Source: Pseudoalteromonas sp. OOF1S-7 (GTDB lineage Bacteria; Pseudomonadota; Gammaproteobacteria; Enterobacterales; Alteromonadaceae). Taken from it: 64,000 bases of DNA. The translations under genes and the position numbers were made by a program. Under the pieces are notes generated by a model. The model worked only from the letters and a program-made list of their open reading frames with translations, did not search any database and was not told the origin of the DNA. This document shows, piece after piece, positions 47,911-56,102 of the stretch (positions are counted from its first letter, which is position 1; each line of letters begins with the position of its first letter). The stretch lies in NCBI RefSeq assembly GCF_022347765.1, contig NZ_JAKRFZ010000004.1:62001-126000 (forward strand), given 5' to 3'.

Positions 47911-47977
47911 ATCAGTCAGCTAAAAACTCACCATTGGCAAGAATCGCAAGTGTAGCGATTTAGTTGCTTCCCTAATG

Positions 47978-48012
47978 AGGGCATATGAGCGCTACCTGTA
48001 TGCCCTTGTTTT
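47978..48012 (+). terminator. Terminator after the collagenase gene
   Basis: AGGGCATA (47978-47985) and TATGCCCT (47999-48006) form a perfect 8-bp stem with a 13-nt loop, followed by TGTTTTG. A smaller hairpin, AATCGC/GCGATT at 47942-47960, precedes it. Confidence 0.7.
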
Positions 48013-48091
48013 GAAAACTCGTTCATCACTGGGAGTGCTGGCGCCCCTAGCTGATAGGCATTAGCAGTGGCACCTTCGTATTCATAGTTAT

Positions 48092-48292
48092 AGGAAAACC
48101 GCTCAGGCTTCTCCTATAGAAGGCATGGCACCAGCTGCATTGAGACAATCTGTGCTAGAAAAATTCGAGCAGATAAAGTTACCAGAAGGATATAAGTTAC
48201 ATTGGTTTGGGGAGCATAAGAGTACAACGGATTCTAACGAAGATCTCAAGCCCGGAATGCTGCCTATGTTTGGCGTGATTTTACATGTGTAG
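48092..48292 (+). pseudogene. Relic of an RND efflux pump inner-membrane protein
   Basis: One frame from 48092 reads RKTAQASPIEGMAPAALRQS, then LPEGYKLHWFGEHKSTTDSN and LKPGMLPMFGVILHV before a TAG at 48290-48292. This matches the periplasmic-porter stretch just before a membrane block in AcrB/MexB-type (HAE/RND) transporters, where LPxGY-x-LxWxGE is typical. Only about 65 of some 1000 codons remain, with no start and an abrupt stop where the membrane helix should begin, so it is a degraded remnant. The in-frame ATG at 48125 would make a 55-residue fragment of no likely function. Confidence 0.65.
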
Positions 48293-48297
48293 GATTA

Positions 48298-48322
48298 GAA
48301 AGAGCACACGAGTGCGCTCTTG
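48298..48322 (-). terminator. Weak terminator for the GG-leader peptide gene
   Basis: On the minus strand AGAGC-GC-AC, TCGT and GTGCTCT form a bulged hairpin followed by TTTCT, 13 bp after the peptide stop codon. Confidence 0.4.
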
Positions 48323-48332
48323 CTCGTAGCTA

Positions 48333-48500
48333 TTAACCAGGCATACCGTCGGTACCACCTGTTCTGCACTGCTGTACAGAGTTTATACACACATTAGTAG
48401 CAGAGCTGCCGCCTGCGATAAACTGTGTTGCTTGCTTAGCGAGCATTTCATTGTTGGTCAAATTTTTGAGTTTCTTTGTTTTAAGATTTAAATGATTCAT
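48333..48500 (-). CDS. Double-glycine-leader peptide, putative RiPP or bacteriocin-like precursor
   Basis: A 55-codon gene. The ATG at 48500 is preceded by an unusually strong AAAGGGGGG Shine-Dalgarno. The product starts MNHLNLKTKKLKNLTNNEML, a basic, Leu/Lys/Asn-rich leader, and reaches FIAGG (residues 27-31), a classical double-glycine processing site. The 24-residue C-terminal core is Ser/Gly/Thr-rich with two cysteines (Cys38 and Cys45, spacing C-x6-C), no charged stretch and an MPG end. The LKNL...AGG layout resembles orphan natural-product precursors of Bacteroidetes and Pseudoalteromonas. No radical SAM, lanthionine synthetase or peptidase-ABC gene is near, so maturation would have to be in trans. 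Not a homology-proven gene. Confidence 0.65.
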   Translation of the reverse strand: MNHLNLKTKKLKNLTNNEMLAKQATQFIAGGSSATNVCINSVQQCRTGGTDGMPG

Positions 48501-48701
48501 GGCCCCCCTTTAATGTATATTGTATGCAAAATTAATCGAGATATATCTAATCATGGTGTGTACCTGTTGTCAACGTTCAGTGAATAGTAAACACCACAAA
48601 CCAAGGATCGTATCTGTAATATGGGTAAACAGGAAGGCTGGGATTGATAAAATGATTGCACGGAAAGCGAAATTAGATACAAGATAACTGTTAGCAGAAG
48701 A
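48501..48701. other. AT-rich intergenic segment upstream of the GG-leader peptide gene
   Basis: Probable promoter region of the peptide gene. It contains AT-rich runs (TAATGTATATTGTATG just upstream of the Shine-Dalgarno, TATATCTAATCATG) but no clean -35/-10 pair. I see no further open frame or repeat before the hairpin at 48702. Confidence 0.4.
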
Positions 48702-48729
48702 GGCAAACAGGTAAAGAAACCTGTTTGCC
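48702..48729 (-). terminator. Terminator after the small lipoprotein gene
   Basis: GGCAAACAGGT (48702-48712) and ACCTGTTTGCC (48719-48729) form a perfect 11-bp stem with a 6-nt loop, 8 bp after the lipoprotein stop on the minus strand; TCTTCT follows. It should end the mfd-csiV-lipoprotein transcript. Confidence 0.7.
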
Positions 48730-48737
48730 GGCAAGTC

Positions 48738-48986
48738 TTATTCCAGCCCTTTTTTGCTGTACAAGGTAACCTTATCCGATACCAGCGTCACTTTAATGTG
48801 TTTGCTGTCGTTGCCCCAGGTGCAGTTAGTGTGCAGGGTTTTCTCTTCGCACTGATCTGCAGAGCCTAGGATCTGTTCTAGTTCAGTCTTGTCCATGCCT
48901 ACTTCGATTTTATCGTAGTTTTCCATGCTTACTTTAGAGCAGGCGGCCAGGCCGAGGAACAAAGTCAGGGTTAAAATTTTTTTCAT
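48738..48986 (-). CDS. Small lipoprotein with BamE/SmpA-like domain (DUF3862 type)
   Basis: An 82-residue lipoprotein: lipobox LAAC with lipid Cys16, then NYDKIEVGMDKTELEQILGSADQC, the small alpha-beta fold shared by SmpA/OmlA/BamE and DUF3862 proteins. Two further cysteines (QCEEK, TNCTW) could form a disulfide. Probably an outer-membrane or periplasmic accessory protein. It lies 11 bp after csiV on the same strand. Confidence 0.75.
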   Translation of the reverse strand: MKKILTLTLFLGLAACSKVSMENYDKIEVGMDKTELEQILGSADQCEEKTLHTNCTWGNDSKHIKVTLVSDKVTLYSKKGLE

Positions 48987-48997
48987 AGTAGTTTCCG

Positions 48998-49843
48998 TCA
49001 GTGTCTGTATTTTCTGATTTGGAAGATGATCCCCATTTTGGGATGATCTAAATAATGGATATCGCCGCTGTATACCCGGGTAAACTGAGACATTCTGGCG
49101 CTTTCTAAGTCGCCTTCATCACTTTTGTAATGATAGTCAAAGTTACTGGTGACGTATAAGTAATGCCGTATATGGATTTTCATCCAGCCCTGTAGCTGCC
49201 ATAGTGCCGGATCTTGCTCTCTTACTGCGTGCTGCCTGGGCTCACCCAGCAAGCTGATAAAGCCATCATCGGGTGTATCTAAGCGGACGACATAGCTGGC
49301 GGGCTGCTCGAACTTCTGTCCACCGTAGATCAGTATGTTAGGCGCACGCTTTTTACTTTGGTCGGGAAAGCGCCAGCCGGTGTGCAGAATTGGTTCAAGT
49401 CCTTTTCTTTTTAGCTGATTGAGTACGTTGTCAAACTTAAGTTGATCTGCGCTAAGCAAGTAGATGCTTTGCTTGTGCTCTTGTGGCTCAGCGTAAGGTG
49501 TCAACGGTAGCTGCTGGTACTTGTCCATATAGTCTGCGCCATCACCGCAATGCCAGGACGCATCCTGCTGAACAAAACGGCGGGTGACCGGGCGAGGATC
49601 AAAACGACTGTCGCCATTCAGGCAAGCCTGCTGGCCAGCGCTGTTGTAGCCTTTCGTCAGTAAATCCAGTGTCCGGTTTAAATCCAGCTCTGGATTTTCA
49701 ATGGTAAAATCCTCTTGCAGTTGCTCGTTATCCTGCTGAGCGAAGGCGATCAGCTCAACTTCATACCAGCGTTTTGCGCTGGCGGGTGCAGAGGCCAGCA
49801 AGGCTGTGCTCAGTATTGTCAGTGAAAGGGCCGTCCTTATCAT
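48998..49843 (-). CDS. csiV: Peptidoglycan-binding protein CsiV
   Basis: A 281-residue periplasmic protein with a signal peptide (cleavage near 23, PASA|KRW). The mature start KRWYEVELIAFAQ and the end FTRVYSGDIHYLDHPKMGIIFQIRKY match the CsiV family, first described in Vibrio cholerae as needed for cell shape under D-amino acid stress and as an LpoA/PBP1a-related factor. The ATG overlaps the mfd stop by 4 bp, the mfd-csiV arrangement of Vibrio and Alteromonadales. Confidence 0.85.
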   Translation of the reverse strand: MIRTALSLTILSTALLASAPASAKRWYEVELIAFAQQDNEQLQEDFTIENPELDLNRTLDLLTKGYNSAGQQACLNGDSRFDPRPVTRRFVQQDASWHCGDGADYMDKYQQLPLTPYAEPQEHKQSIYLLSADQLKFDNVLNQLKRKGLEPILHTGWRFPDQSKKRAPNILIYGGQKFEQPASYVVRLDTPDDGFISLLGEPRQHAVREQDPALWQLQGWMKIHIRHYLYVTSNFDYHYKSDEGDLESARMSQFTRVYSGDIHYLDHPKMGIIFQIRKYRH

Positions 49844-52800
49844 GCCACCGCCTTTTTCTGAAAGTCGTCTATCATTGCATTTACCAGTTTTAAGCGCTCC
49901 TGACCATTTTTCTCTTCAATATTAAAGCGTAACTTACTGGCACCTTCCATGCGGTACACAGCCGGGTTGCTTTGTATCAGAGCAATGATGAATGTCGGGT
50001 TAACCGTGGTACTGGCACTGAATTCAAAGTAGCCGCCTTTTTGGTTGGCTTCTACTTTGGTGATCCCTAGTTTAGCCGCTTTTGATTTCAAAAGTTGGAT
50101 ACTAAAGAGGTTTTTCGCGGCATCCGGGAGCAGGCCAAAGCGGTCGATCAGCTCAACCTTTAGCTCGTCCAGTGCCTCTTCATCATTGGCGCTGGCAATG
50201 CGCTTGTACATGCTCAGGCGCATATTAACGTCATGGATATAGTCATCAGGGAGCAGGGCGGGGATCTTCAGGTCCACATCGCTTTGCTGTTGCAACAGGT
50301 TCTCAAGGGTCGGCTCTTTGCCCTCTTTAAGTGCCTGAACGGCCTGTTCCAGCATTTCCATATACAGGGTAAAGCCCACCGTCTGGATCTGACCGCTTTG
50401 TTCATCACCGAGCAACTCACCGGCGCCCCGGATCTCTAAGTCGTGGGTGGCCAGGGCAAAGCCGGCACCGAGATCTTCCAGTGATTCGATGGCCTGCAGG
50501 CGTTTTACCGCATCTTTGGTGAGCGTCTGGCTGTTACGAGTGAGCAGGTAGGCATAGGCCTGGTGATGGCTACGGCCAACCCGACCACGTAACTGGTGCA
50601 TCTGCGCCAGGCCCAGCTTGTCTGCGCGGTCCATGATGATGGTGTTGGCAGACGGGATATCAATCCCGGTTTCTATGATGGTGGTACACACCAGCACATT
50701 GTGCTTTTGATGATAAAAGTCGCTCATCAGCTGCTCAAGCTCTTTTTCACGCATCTGGCCGTGAGCGATGGCAATGCTGGCTTCGGGCACCAGTGCGGCA
50801 ATGTCGGCTGCGGTTTTATCTATGGTCTCGACATTGTTGTGCAGGAAGTACACCTGACCACCACGTTTTATCTCCCGCAGAATGGCTTCGCGAATAACGT
50901 CATCGTTACGCTCCTGCACAAAGGTTTTAACCGCCAGACGTTTTGCTGGTGGCGTGGCAATGATAGACAGGTCGCGCATGCCACTCATGGCCATGTTCAG
51001 CGTTCTGGGAATCGGCGTGGCGGTAAGGGTGAGTATGTCTACATCCGCGCGCAGCTGTTTGATTTTCTCTTTTTGTCTTACCCCAAAGCGGTGCTCTTCG
51101 TCGACAATCAGCAGGCCTAAGTCTTTATACTTGATGCTCTGTTGCAGCAGCTTGTGCGTACCAATCACAATATCGAGCTGGCCGTTTTCGAGCTTGTCCA
51201 GGGTGTCTTTTTGCTCTTTGCTGCTGTTAAAGCGAGACAATACGCCCACCTCAATAGGCAAAGAGGCAAAACGGTCGCGGAAGTTTTCGTAGTGTTGCTG
51301 CGCCAGCAAGGTGGTGGGGACCAGCACGGCCACTTGTTTGTTGTCATTAATGGCCACAAATGCGGCGCGCATTGCCACTTCGGTTTTACCAAAGCCAACG
51401 TCACCACATACCAGCCGGTCCATTGCCAGCGGGGTTTGCATATCACCCAGCACGGCGTCAATGGCATTACGCTGGTCGTCGGTTTCTTCAAACGGGAAGG
51501 TATCGCTGAATTCGCGATAAGCCTGGCCGTCGAGTTTGAATAAGTGTCCAGGCTTACTCTGGCGCTTTGCGTAAATGTCCAAAAGCTCGGCGGCAACGTC
51601 ACGGACCTTTTCGGCCGCGCGGCGCTTGGCTTTTTCCCATACATCAGAGCCTAGCTTATGCAGCGGCGCCGAGGCTTCTTCACCACCAGAATAGCGGCTT
51701 AGCATATGCAGCGCTGATACCGGTACATATAACTTGGCGTCGTTGGCATAGATGATGGTGACAAACTCAGTAGCAACACCGGCGGCGTCGATGGTTTGCA
51801 GACCAAGGTAACGGCCGACACCATGGTCCAGGTGTACAATCGGCTGACCTTCTTTAAGCTCGGCCAGGTTGCGAATAAGTGCATCCTGCCCTTGATCGTA
51901 TTTATGTTTACGACGGCGGCGCTGCGACACCTTAATGCCCAGCAGCTCTTGTTCCGTCAGTATGCTCAGTGGCTTGTCACCATCAAGCAGTACCGAACGC
52001 TCCAGCGGGCTGACGATCAGGCCCACATCGTTGCGTGCAGCGACAAAGTCGTTAAAGCTGTCGAATTCTTTGAGCTTAAGGCCGCTTGGTTTGAGCAGGG
52101 TCATCAGGGATTCGCGACGACCATCCGATTCCACGCTGAACAGCACCCGGCCTTTGTTCTTCTTCTGGGTGGCAATGTAATCCAGCAGGGGCTTGTAAGG
52201 GGCGGCCTGTTTATGGTCAACGCGAACATCGATTACCAAACTGGCGCTGAGGTTAGTATGACCGGCTTTGGTGCCTAAGCTTGCTTCGCTCAGGCGAATT
52301 CTGGGGTAACGTGTAAAGCCTTCAAACAGGGTTTCGACATTTTGATACAGGCGCACCGGCTCCAGCAGAGGTCGCAGTGGGTCAACCCGACGGCTTTCAT
52401 AGCGTTTGTTAACATCGAGCCAGAACTCCGAGGCGGCTTGTTCAATGTCGCCCAGATGCATAAACACCGCTTGCTCAGGCAGATAGTCAAAAATCGTGGC
52501 GACCTGCTCATAAAACAACGGCAAATAATATTCGATACCCGCCGGCCAGTTGCCCCGGGTAACCTGCATATAAATGGAATCCTGTTCGCTGCTCGCGCCA
52601 AAGGTCTCGCGATACGCAATCCGAAAACGCTCTATGTCTTCGTCATTGGTGGGGAATTCATGGGCCGGTAACAGGTCGATTGACTTGATCTGCTCGCTGG
52701 AGCGCTGGGTTTCAATATCAAACAGGCGAATACTGTCGAGTTCATCATCGAAAAAGTCGAGCCTGAATGGCGTGGTGCTGCCCATCGGGAACAAGTCTAT

Positions 52801-53313
52801 GATAGAACCGCGCACGGCAAATTCGCCGTGCTCCATCACCTGTTGCACATTGCGATAACCGGCCTGTGCCAGTGTTTCTTTGAGCTTCTGTGCATCCAGC
52901 GAGTCACCGACTTTAAACTGTAAGGCATTGCCGTAAATAAACTCCGGCGGTGCGGTGCGTAACATCAAAGTCGACACAGGCAGCAGTAATACGCCTTGAT
53001 GTTGCTGGCGCAAAGAGTTCAGACTGGCAAGACGCTGCGAGATAATGTCCTGGTGCGGCGAAAAGTGATCATAAGGTAAGGTTTCCCAGTCGGGAAAAAC
53101 ATGGACTTTGTCTTCGCCCAGCAAGTAACCCAGCTCAGTCTCCAGGCGCAGCGCGCTTGGCGTGTCGGGGGTGACGACCACAACCAGTGCATCATGTTGT
53201 CTGACGCCCTCACTGATGGCAATGGACATGCTGCTACCGACCAGCTGGCCCCAATGGATTTTATCCTTTTGTGATTTGACCCAGGGAAGTTTGCTCCACT
53301 GCGCTGTTGCCAT
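49840..53313 (-). CDS. mfd: Transcription-repair coupling factor
   Basis: DNA translocase that removes stalled RNA polymerase and recruits UvrA to lesions in transcribed strands. At 1157 residues it is full length. Domains in order: N-terminal UvrB-like module (RLETELGYLLG, FPDWETLPYD), CarD-like RNA polymerase interaction domain (about 480-560, LDHGVGRYLGLQTI), and the RecG-like motor with Walker A GDVGFGKTEVAMRA and DEEHRFG, and a C-terminal TRCF domain. An AGGAG ribosome-binding site lies upstream of the ATG. First gene of an mfd-csiV-lipoprotein unit. Confidence 0.97.
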   Translation of the reverse strand: MATAQWSKLPWVKSQKDKIHWGQLVGSSMSIAISEGVRQHDALVVVVTPDTPSALRLETELGYLLGEDKVHVFPDWETLPYDHFSPHQDIISQRLASLNSLRQQHQGVLLLPVSTLMLRTAPPEFIYGNALQFKVGDSLDAQKLKETLAQAGYRNVQQVMEHGEFAVRGSIIDLFPMGSTTPFRLDFFDDELDSIRLFDIETQRSSEQIKSIDLLPAHEFPTNDEDIERFRIAYRETFGASSEQDSIYMQVTRGNWPAGIEYYLPLFYEQVATIFDYLPEQAVFMHLGDIEQAASEFWLDVNKRYESRRVDPLRPLLEPVRLYQNVETLFEGFTRYPRIRLSEASLGTKAGHTNLSASLVIDVRVDHKQAAPYKPLLDYIATQKKNKGRVLFSVESDGRRESLMTLLKPSGLKLKEFDSFNDFVAARNDVGLIVSPLERSVLLDGDKPLSILTEQELLGIKVSQRRRRKHKYDQGQDALIRNLAELKEGQPIVHLDHGVGRYLGLQTIDAAGVATEFVTIIYANDAKLYVPVSALHMLSRYSGGEEASAPLHKLGSDVWEKAKRRAAEKVRDVAAELLDIYAKRQSKPGHLFKLDGQAYREFSDTFPFEETDDQRNAIDAVLGDMQTPLAMDRLVCGDVGFGKTEVAMRAAFVAINDNKQVAVLVPTTLLAQQHYENFRDRFASLPIEVGVLSRFNSSKEQKDTLDKLENGQLDIVIGTHKLLQQSIKYKDLGLLIVDEEHRFGVRQKEKIKQLRADVDILTLTATPIPRTLNMAMSGMRDLSIIATPPAKRLAVKTFVQERNDDVIREAILREIKRGGQVYFLHNNVETIDKTAADIAALVPEASIAIAHGQMREKELEQLMSDFYHQKHNVLVCTTIIETGIDIPSANTIIMDRADKLGLAQMHQLRGRVGRSHHQAYAYLLTRNSQTLTKDAVKRLQAIESLEDLGAGFALATHDLEIRGAGELLGDEQSGQIQTVGFTLYMEMLEQAVQALKEGKEPTLENLLQQQSDVDLKIPALLPDDYIHDVNMRLSMYKRIASANDEEALDELKVELIDRFGLLPDAAKNLFSIQLLKSKAAKLGITKVEANQKGGYFEFSASTTVNPTFIIALIQSNPAVYRMEGASKLRFNIEEKNGQERLKLVNAMIDDFQKKAVA

Positions 53314-53389
53314 TCATATACTCCTGTTACTGCACGTTGTTTTTATTACACTGTGTTTTATTCAATGCGCTTTTGCGATGATAAAACAG

Positions 53390-53417
53390 AACGGCCTGAC
53401 TGAGTGTCGAGGCCGTT
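53390..53417 (-). terminator. Terminator after aguB
   Basis: AACGGCCT (53390-53397) and AGGCCGTT (53410-53417) form a perfect 8-bp stem with a 12-nt loop. On the minus strand it lies 12 bp after the aguB stop and is followed by CTGTTTT. Confidence 0.6.
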
Positions 53418-53429
53418 TGATGGGATGAT

Positions 53430-54320
53430 TTAGTCCCGATAGATTTTGCAAAGATCCTGATAGTGGTCAATGCGACGATCTCTCAGGTACGGCCAGATGC
53501 GTCGTACCGACTCGCTGCGGCTCTGGTCTAATTCAACCACCAGAAGCTGCTCTTCAGACTCGCTGGCGTGTGCCAGTAGTTCACCCTGAGGCCCGGCAAC
53601 AAAAGAGTTACCCCAGAACTGGATCCCCTCGCTTTGGGCGCTTGGATCGGTTTCGTGGCCAACGCGGTTGACACTTAACACTGGCAGGCCATTAGATACG
53701 GCATGAGCGCGCTGTGCGATCATCCAGGCATCGCGCTGACGAATTTGCTCGTCCTTATCATCGCGCGGATCCCAGCCAATGGCGGTCGGGTAGATCAACA
53801 TGTCAGCACCGGCCATCGCCATTAAGCGTGCGCCTTCGGGGAACCATTGATCCCAGCATACCAGTACACCCAGTTTACCGACTGAGGTTTGAATTGGGGT
53901 AAAGCCCATGTCGCCCGGTGTAAAGTAGAACTTTTCATAAAAGCCCGGGTCGTCGGGAATGTGCATTTTACGATATTTACCGGCAATGCTGCCGTCGGCT
54001 TCGAAGACGACCGCCGTGTTGTGATACAAGCCGGTTGCGCGTTTTTCGAAAAGCGAGGCAACGATCACCAGGTTCAGCTCTTTGGCAAGCTGGCAAAATA
54101 GGTCTGTACTTGGGCCTGGTATGGTTTCTGCCAGGTCAAAAAGGTCGGTGTCCTCGGTCTGGCAAAAATACAGGCTGCGATGAAGCTCCTGCAATACCAC
54201 AAGTTTAGCGCCCTGGGCCGCCGCATCGCGGATCCCCGCAATGGACTTGCCCAGGTTGTTTTGTAGATCTGCACTATTGCTGTGCTGAACCAGTGCGACT
54301 TTTAACGTGTTGTTGCTCAT
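53430..54320 (-). CDS. aguB: N-carbamoylputrescine amidase
   Basis: Nitrilase-superfamily amidohydrolase that releases putrescine, CO2 and ammonia from N-carbamoylputrescine. The catalytic triad is Glu45 (LQELH), Lys118 (YRKMHIP) and Cys155 (VCWDQWFPE). The 296-residue length and the CWDQWFPEGAR context are typical. Encoded 6 bp downstream of aguA, with which it forms the agmatine route to putrescine. Confidence 0.95.
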   Translation of the reverse strand: MSNNTLKVALVQHSNSADLQNNLGKSIAGIRDAAAQGAKLVVLQELHRSLYFCQTEDTDLFDLAETIPGPSTDLFCQLAKELNLVIVASLFEKRATGLYHNTAVVFEADGSIAGKYRKMHIPDDPGFYEKFYFTPGDMGFTPIQTSVGKLGVLVCWDQWFPEGARLMAMAGADMLIYPTAIGWDPRDDKDEQIRQRDAWMIAQRAHAVSNGLPVLSVNRVGHETDPSAQSEGIQFWGNSFVAGPQGELLAHASESEEQLLVVELDQSRSESVRRIWPYLRDRRIDHYQDLCKIYRD

Positions 54321-54326
54321 TAAAAT

Positions 54327-55370
54327 TTAGTCCTGTTTTAAAAATCCGGCGGGTAGCTGCATCGTAATACAGTGCAGGCTGCCAAACTGATGAATAATAG
54401 GCAGGCAGTCAATGCCAATCACGGTACGTTCCGGGTGAGCGCTTTGCAATTGAGTTAGCGCTTGGGCGTCGTTGTCATCGCCATATAACGGCATCAAAAC
54501 GGTGTCATTGATGATCAGATAATTCGCATAGGTGGCAGGTAAACGGTCACCTTCATCGTTAAAGACCGCTTTGGGCCAGGGCAGGGCAACCAGGTTGTAT
54601 GGCTGACCTTGGGGTGTGCGGAACGACTTAAGTTGTGTTTCCATGGCGCTCAGGGCCGCATAATGCTCATCCTGCGGGTCATCACAGCTGACATACACCA
54701 AAGTATCGTTGGGTGCAAAGCGCACAAGCGTATCAATATGGCTGTCGGTATCATCACCTGCCAAAAAACCATGGTCGACCCACAGAAACTGTTTTGCTCC
54801 CAGTATGTTACTTAACTCATGCTCTAGTTCGGTTTTGCTCAGGTGCGGATTACGGTTTGGATTGAGCAAACACTCAGAGGTGGTTAGCAGGGTACCTGCT
54901 TCGTCAATTTCAATACCGCCGCCTTCGAGTACCAGCTCTATGCGCTCATAGTGGTTTGCAGGGTTGACGACTTGAGCCTGAAGCTGCGCGTTTATCTGAT
55001 TATCCAGCTCGGCGGCAAACTTATTGCCCCAGCCATTAAAGGTGAAGTCTTTCACAGACAGCTTACCCGATGCGTCACGCGTGGTGAGTGGGCCATGATC
55101 GCGGGCCCAGGTGTCATTGCAGGGCGCATCCACGAACACAATTTGCGTTATGTCGACGTCCGCTGCAATCAGCACTTTGGTTATGTGTGCTCTGAGCTCG
55201 CTGTTGTGCGCCACAATAACCACTTTCTCAACCTGAGAGATGTGCTGACATAAAGCGATATAAACGGGTTCAACCTGGGGTAAAATATCTGCCCAGTCGG
55301 TATCTCGATGTGGCCAGGTGAGCATCACCGCATCTTGCGGCGCCCACTCAGTTAAAAGTGTAAAACTCAT
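54327..55370 (-). CDS. aguA: Agmatine deiminase
   Basis: Hydrolyses agmatine to N-carbamoylputrescine; a peptidyl-arginine-deiminase-type guanidino-modifying enzyme. I start it at the ATG at 55370 (MSFTLLTEWAPQ), 347 residues; the open frame extends to a TTG at 55385. Catalytic Cys334 is in GSLHCITMQLP, with ARDHGP and EGGGIEID upstream. It precedes aguB. Confidence 0.94.
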   Translation of the reverse strand: MSFTLLTEWAPQDAVMLTWPHRDTDWADILPQVEPVYIALCQHISQVEKVVIVAHNSELRAHITKVLIAADVDITQIVFVDAPCNDTWARDHGPLTTRDASGKLSVKDFTFNGWGNKFAAELDNQINAQLQAQVVNPANHYERIELVLEGGGIEIDEAGTLLTTSECLLNPNRNPHLSKTELEHELSNILGAKQFLWVDHGFLAGDDTDSHIDTLVRFAPNDTLVYVSCDDPQDEHYAALSAMETQLKSFRTPQGQPYNLVALPWPKAVFNDEGDRLPATYANYLIINDTVLMPLYGDDNDAQALTQLQSAHPERTVIGIDCLPIIHQFGSLHCITMQLPAGFLKQD

Positions 55371-55424
55371 GGTGTTATCAATCAAAATTAGTAGACGACT
55401 AGTTTAGCACTGACAGCTTGGCTG

Positions 55425-56054
55425 TCAGCTATTTTGTTCGTTTTCGTCAGGCGACTGACGCTTTTTTAGCTGCCGGGTTTGGGCGTGTAAACTGGCTCGG
55501 ACCAGCAGTTCCTGATCGTTATCGCGGATCTGAGTAAAAGCCAGGGTATAGCGAAAGCCCGAGTCCACGGTTTCTTTGTCTATGACCTGAGCATAACAAA
55601 AGATGGCACTGGCTTCGTGCTGCAAAAAAACTTTAGTCCTGAAATCCTGACCTATCTCATAGTCCTGCTCAAGCGTTGCGGTAATGCCGCCGCCGCCGTA
55701 ACTGTCGCATCTTAGCAGCTCGTCTTCAGGTTGCTCTGTGGCCAGAATATGACTCATGATCAGGTCGATTTTACGCGACTGAGCTTGCAGGTAGGCGGCC
55801 AGGTCGCTGGCCACATCCCCCAGGTTGCGCAGTGGCCGCAGCGCATTTAAGTCCAGCTCATTGATTTCATTTGCCAGTCTGAACAGCGGCGGAATGGCTG
55901 CCTCCAGCTGTGCCTGGCTCTTTGGTACCATGTTGGCATCTACCGGGTACAAATTGATTTGGTTTGATTCGGCAATCTGGAAATATTGCTCGAATGTCTC
56001 TTTAAGGTCGCTATGCATATGCCGAAATGCTACTGATACTGTCTTTATATCCAT
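55425..56054 (-). CDS. PilZ-like domain protein
   Basis: A 209-residue cytoplasmic protein. The N-terminal half (about 1-110) is helical and the C-terminal half (about 113-205) has a beta-barrel pattern with LRCDSYGGGGITATLEQDYEIGQDFRTKVFL, similar to the D/NxSxxG part of PilZ domains; the preceding RxxxR c-di-GMP motif is not obvious. Gamma-proteobacterial PilZ-like proteins often look like this. The family is a moderate guess; it lies between polyamine and chemoreceptor genes. Confidence 0.6.
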   Translation of the reverse strand: MDIKTVSVAFRHMHSDLKETFEQYFQIAESNQINLYPVDANMVPKSQAQLEAAIPPLFRLANEINELDLNALRPLRNLGDVASDLAAYLQAQSRKIDLIMSHILATEQPEDELLRCDSYGGGGITATLEQDYEIGQDFRTKVFLQHEASAIFCYAQVIDKETVDSGFRYTLAFTQIRDNDQELLVRASLHAQTRQLKKRQSPDENEQNS

Positions 56055-56102
56055 ATACTAGCGAGTTTTAACCGCACTCGCTAGTATTATGCTGTGGCAA
56101 AA

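Noticed and set aside
48125..48292. The 55-codon plus-strand frame as a functional small gene
   Set aside because: It aligns to an internal part of a large RND transporter and has no good ribosome-binding site, so it is better read as a relic.
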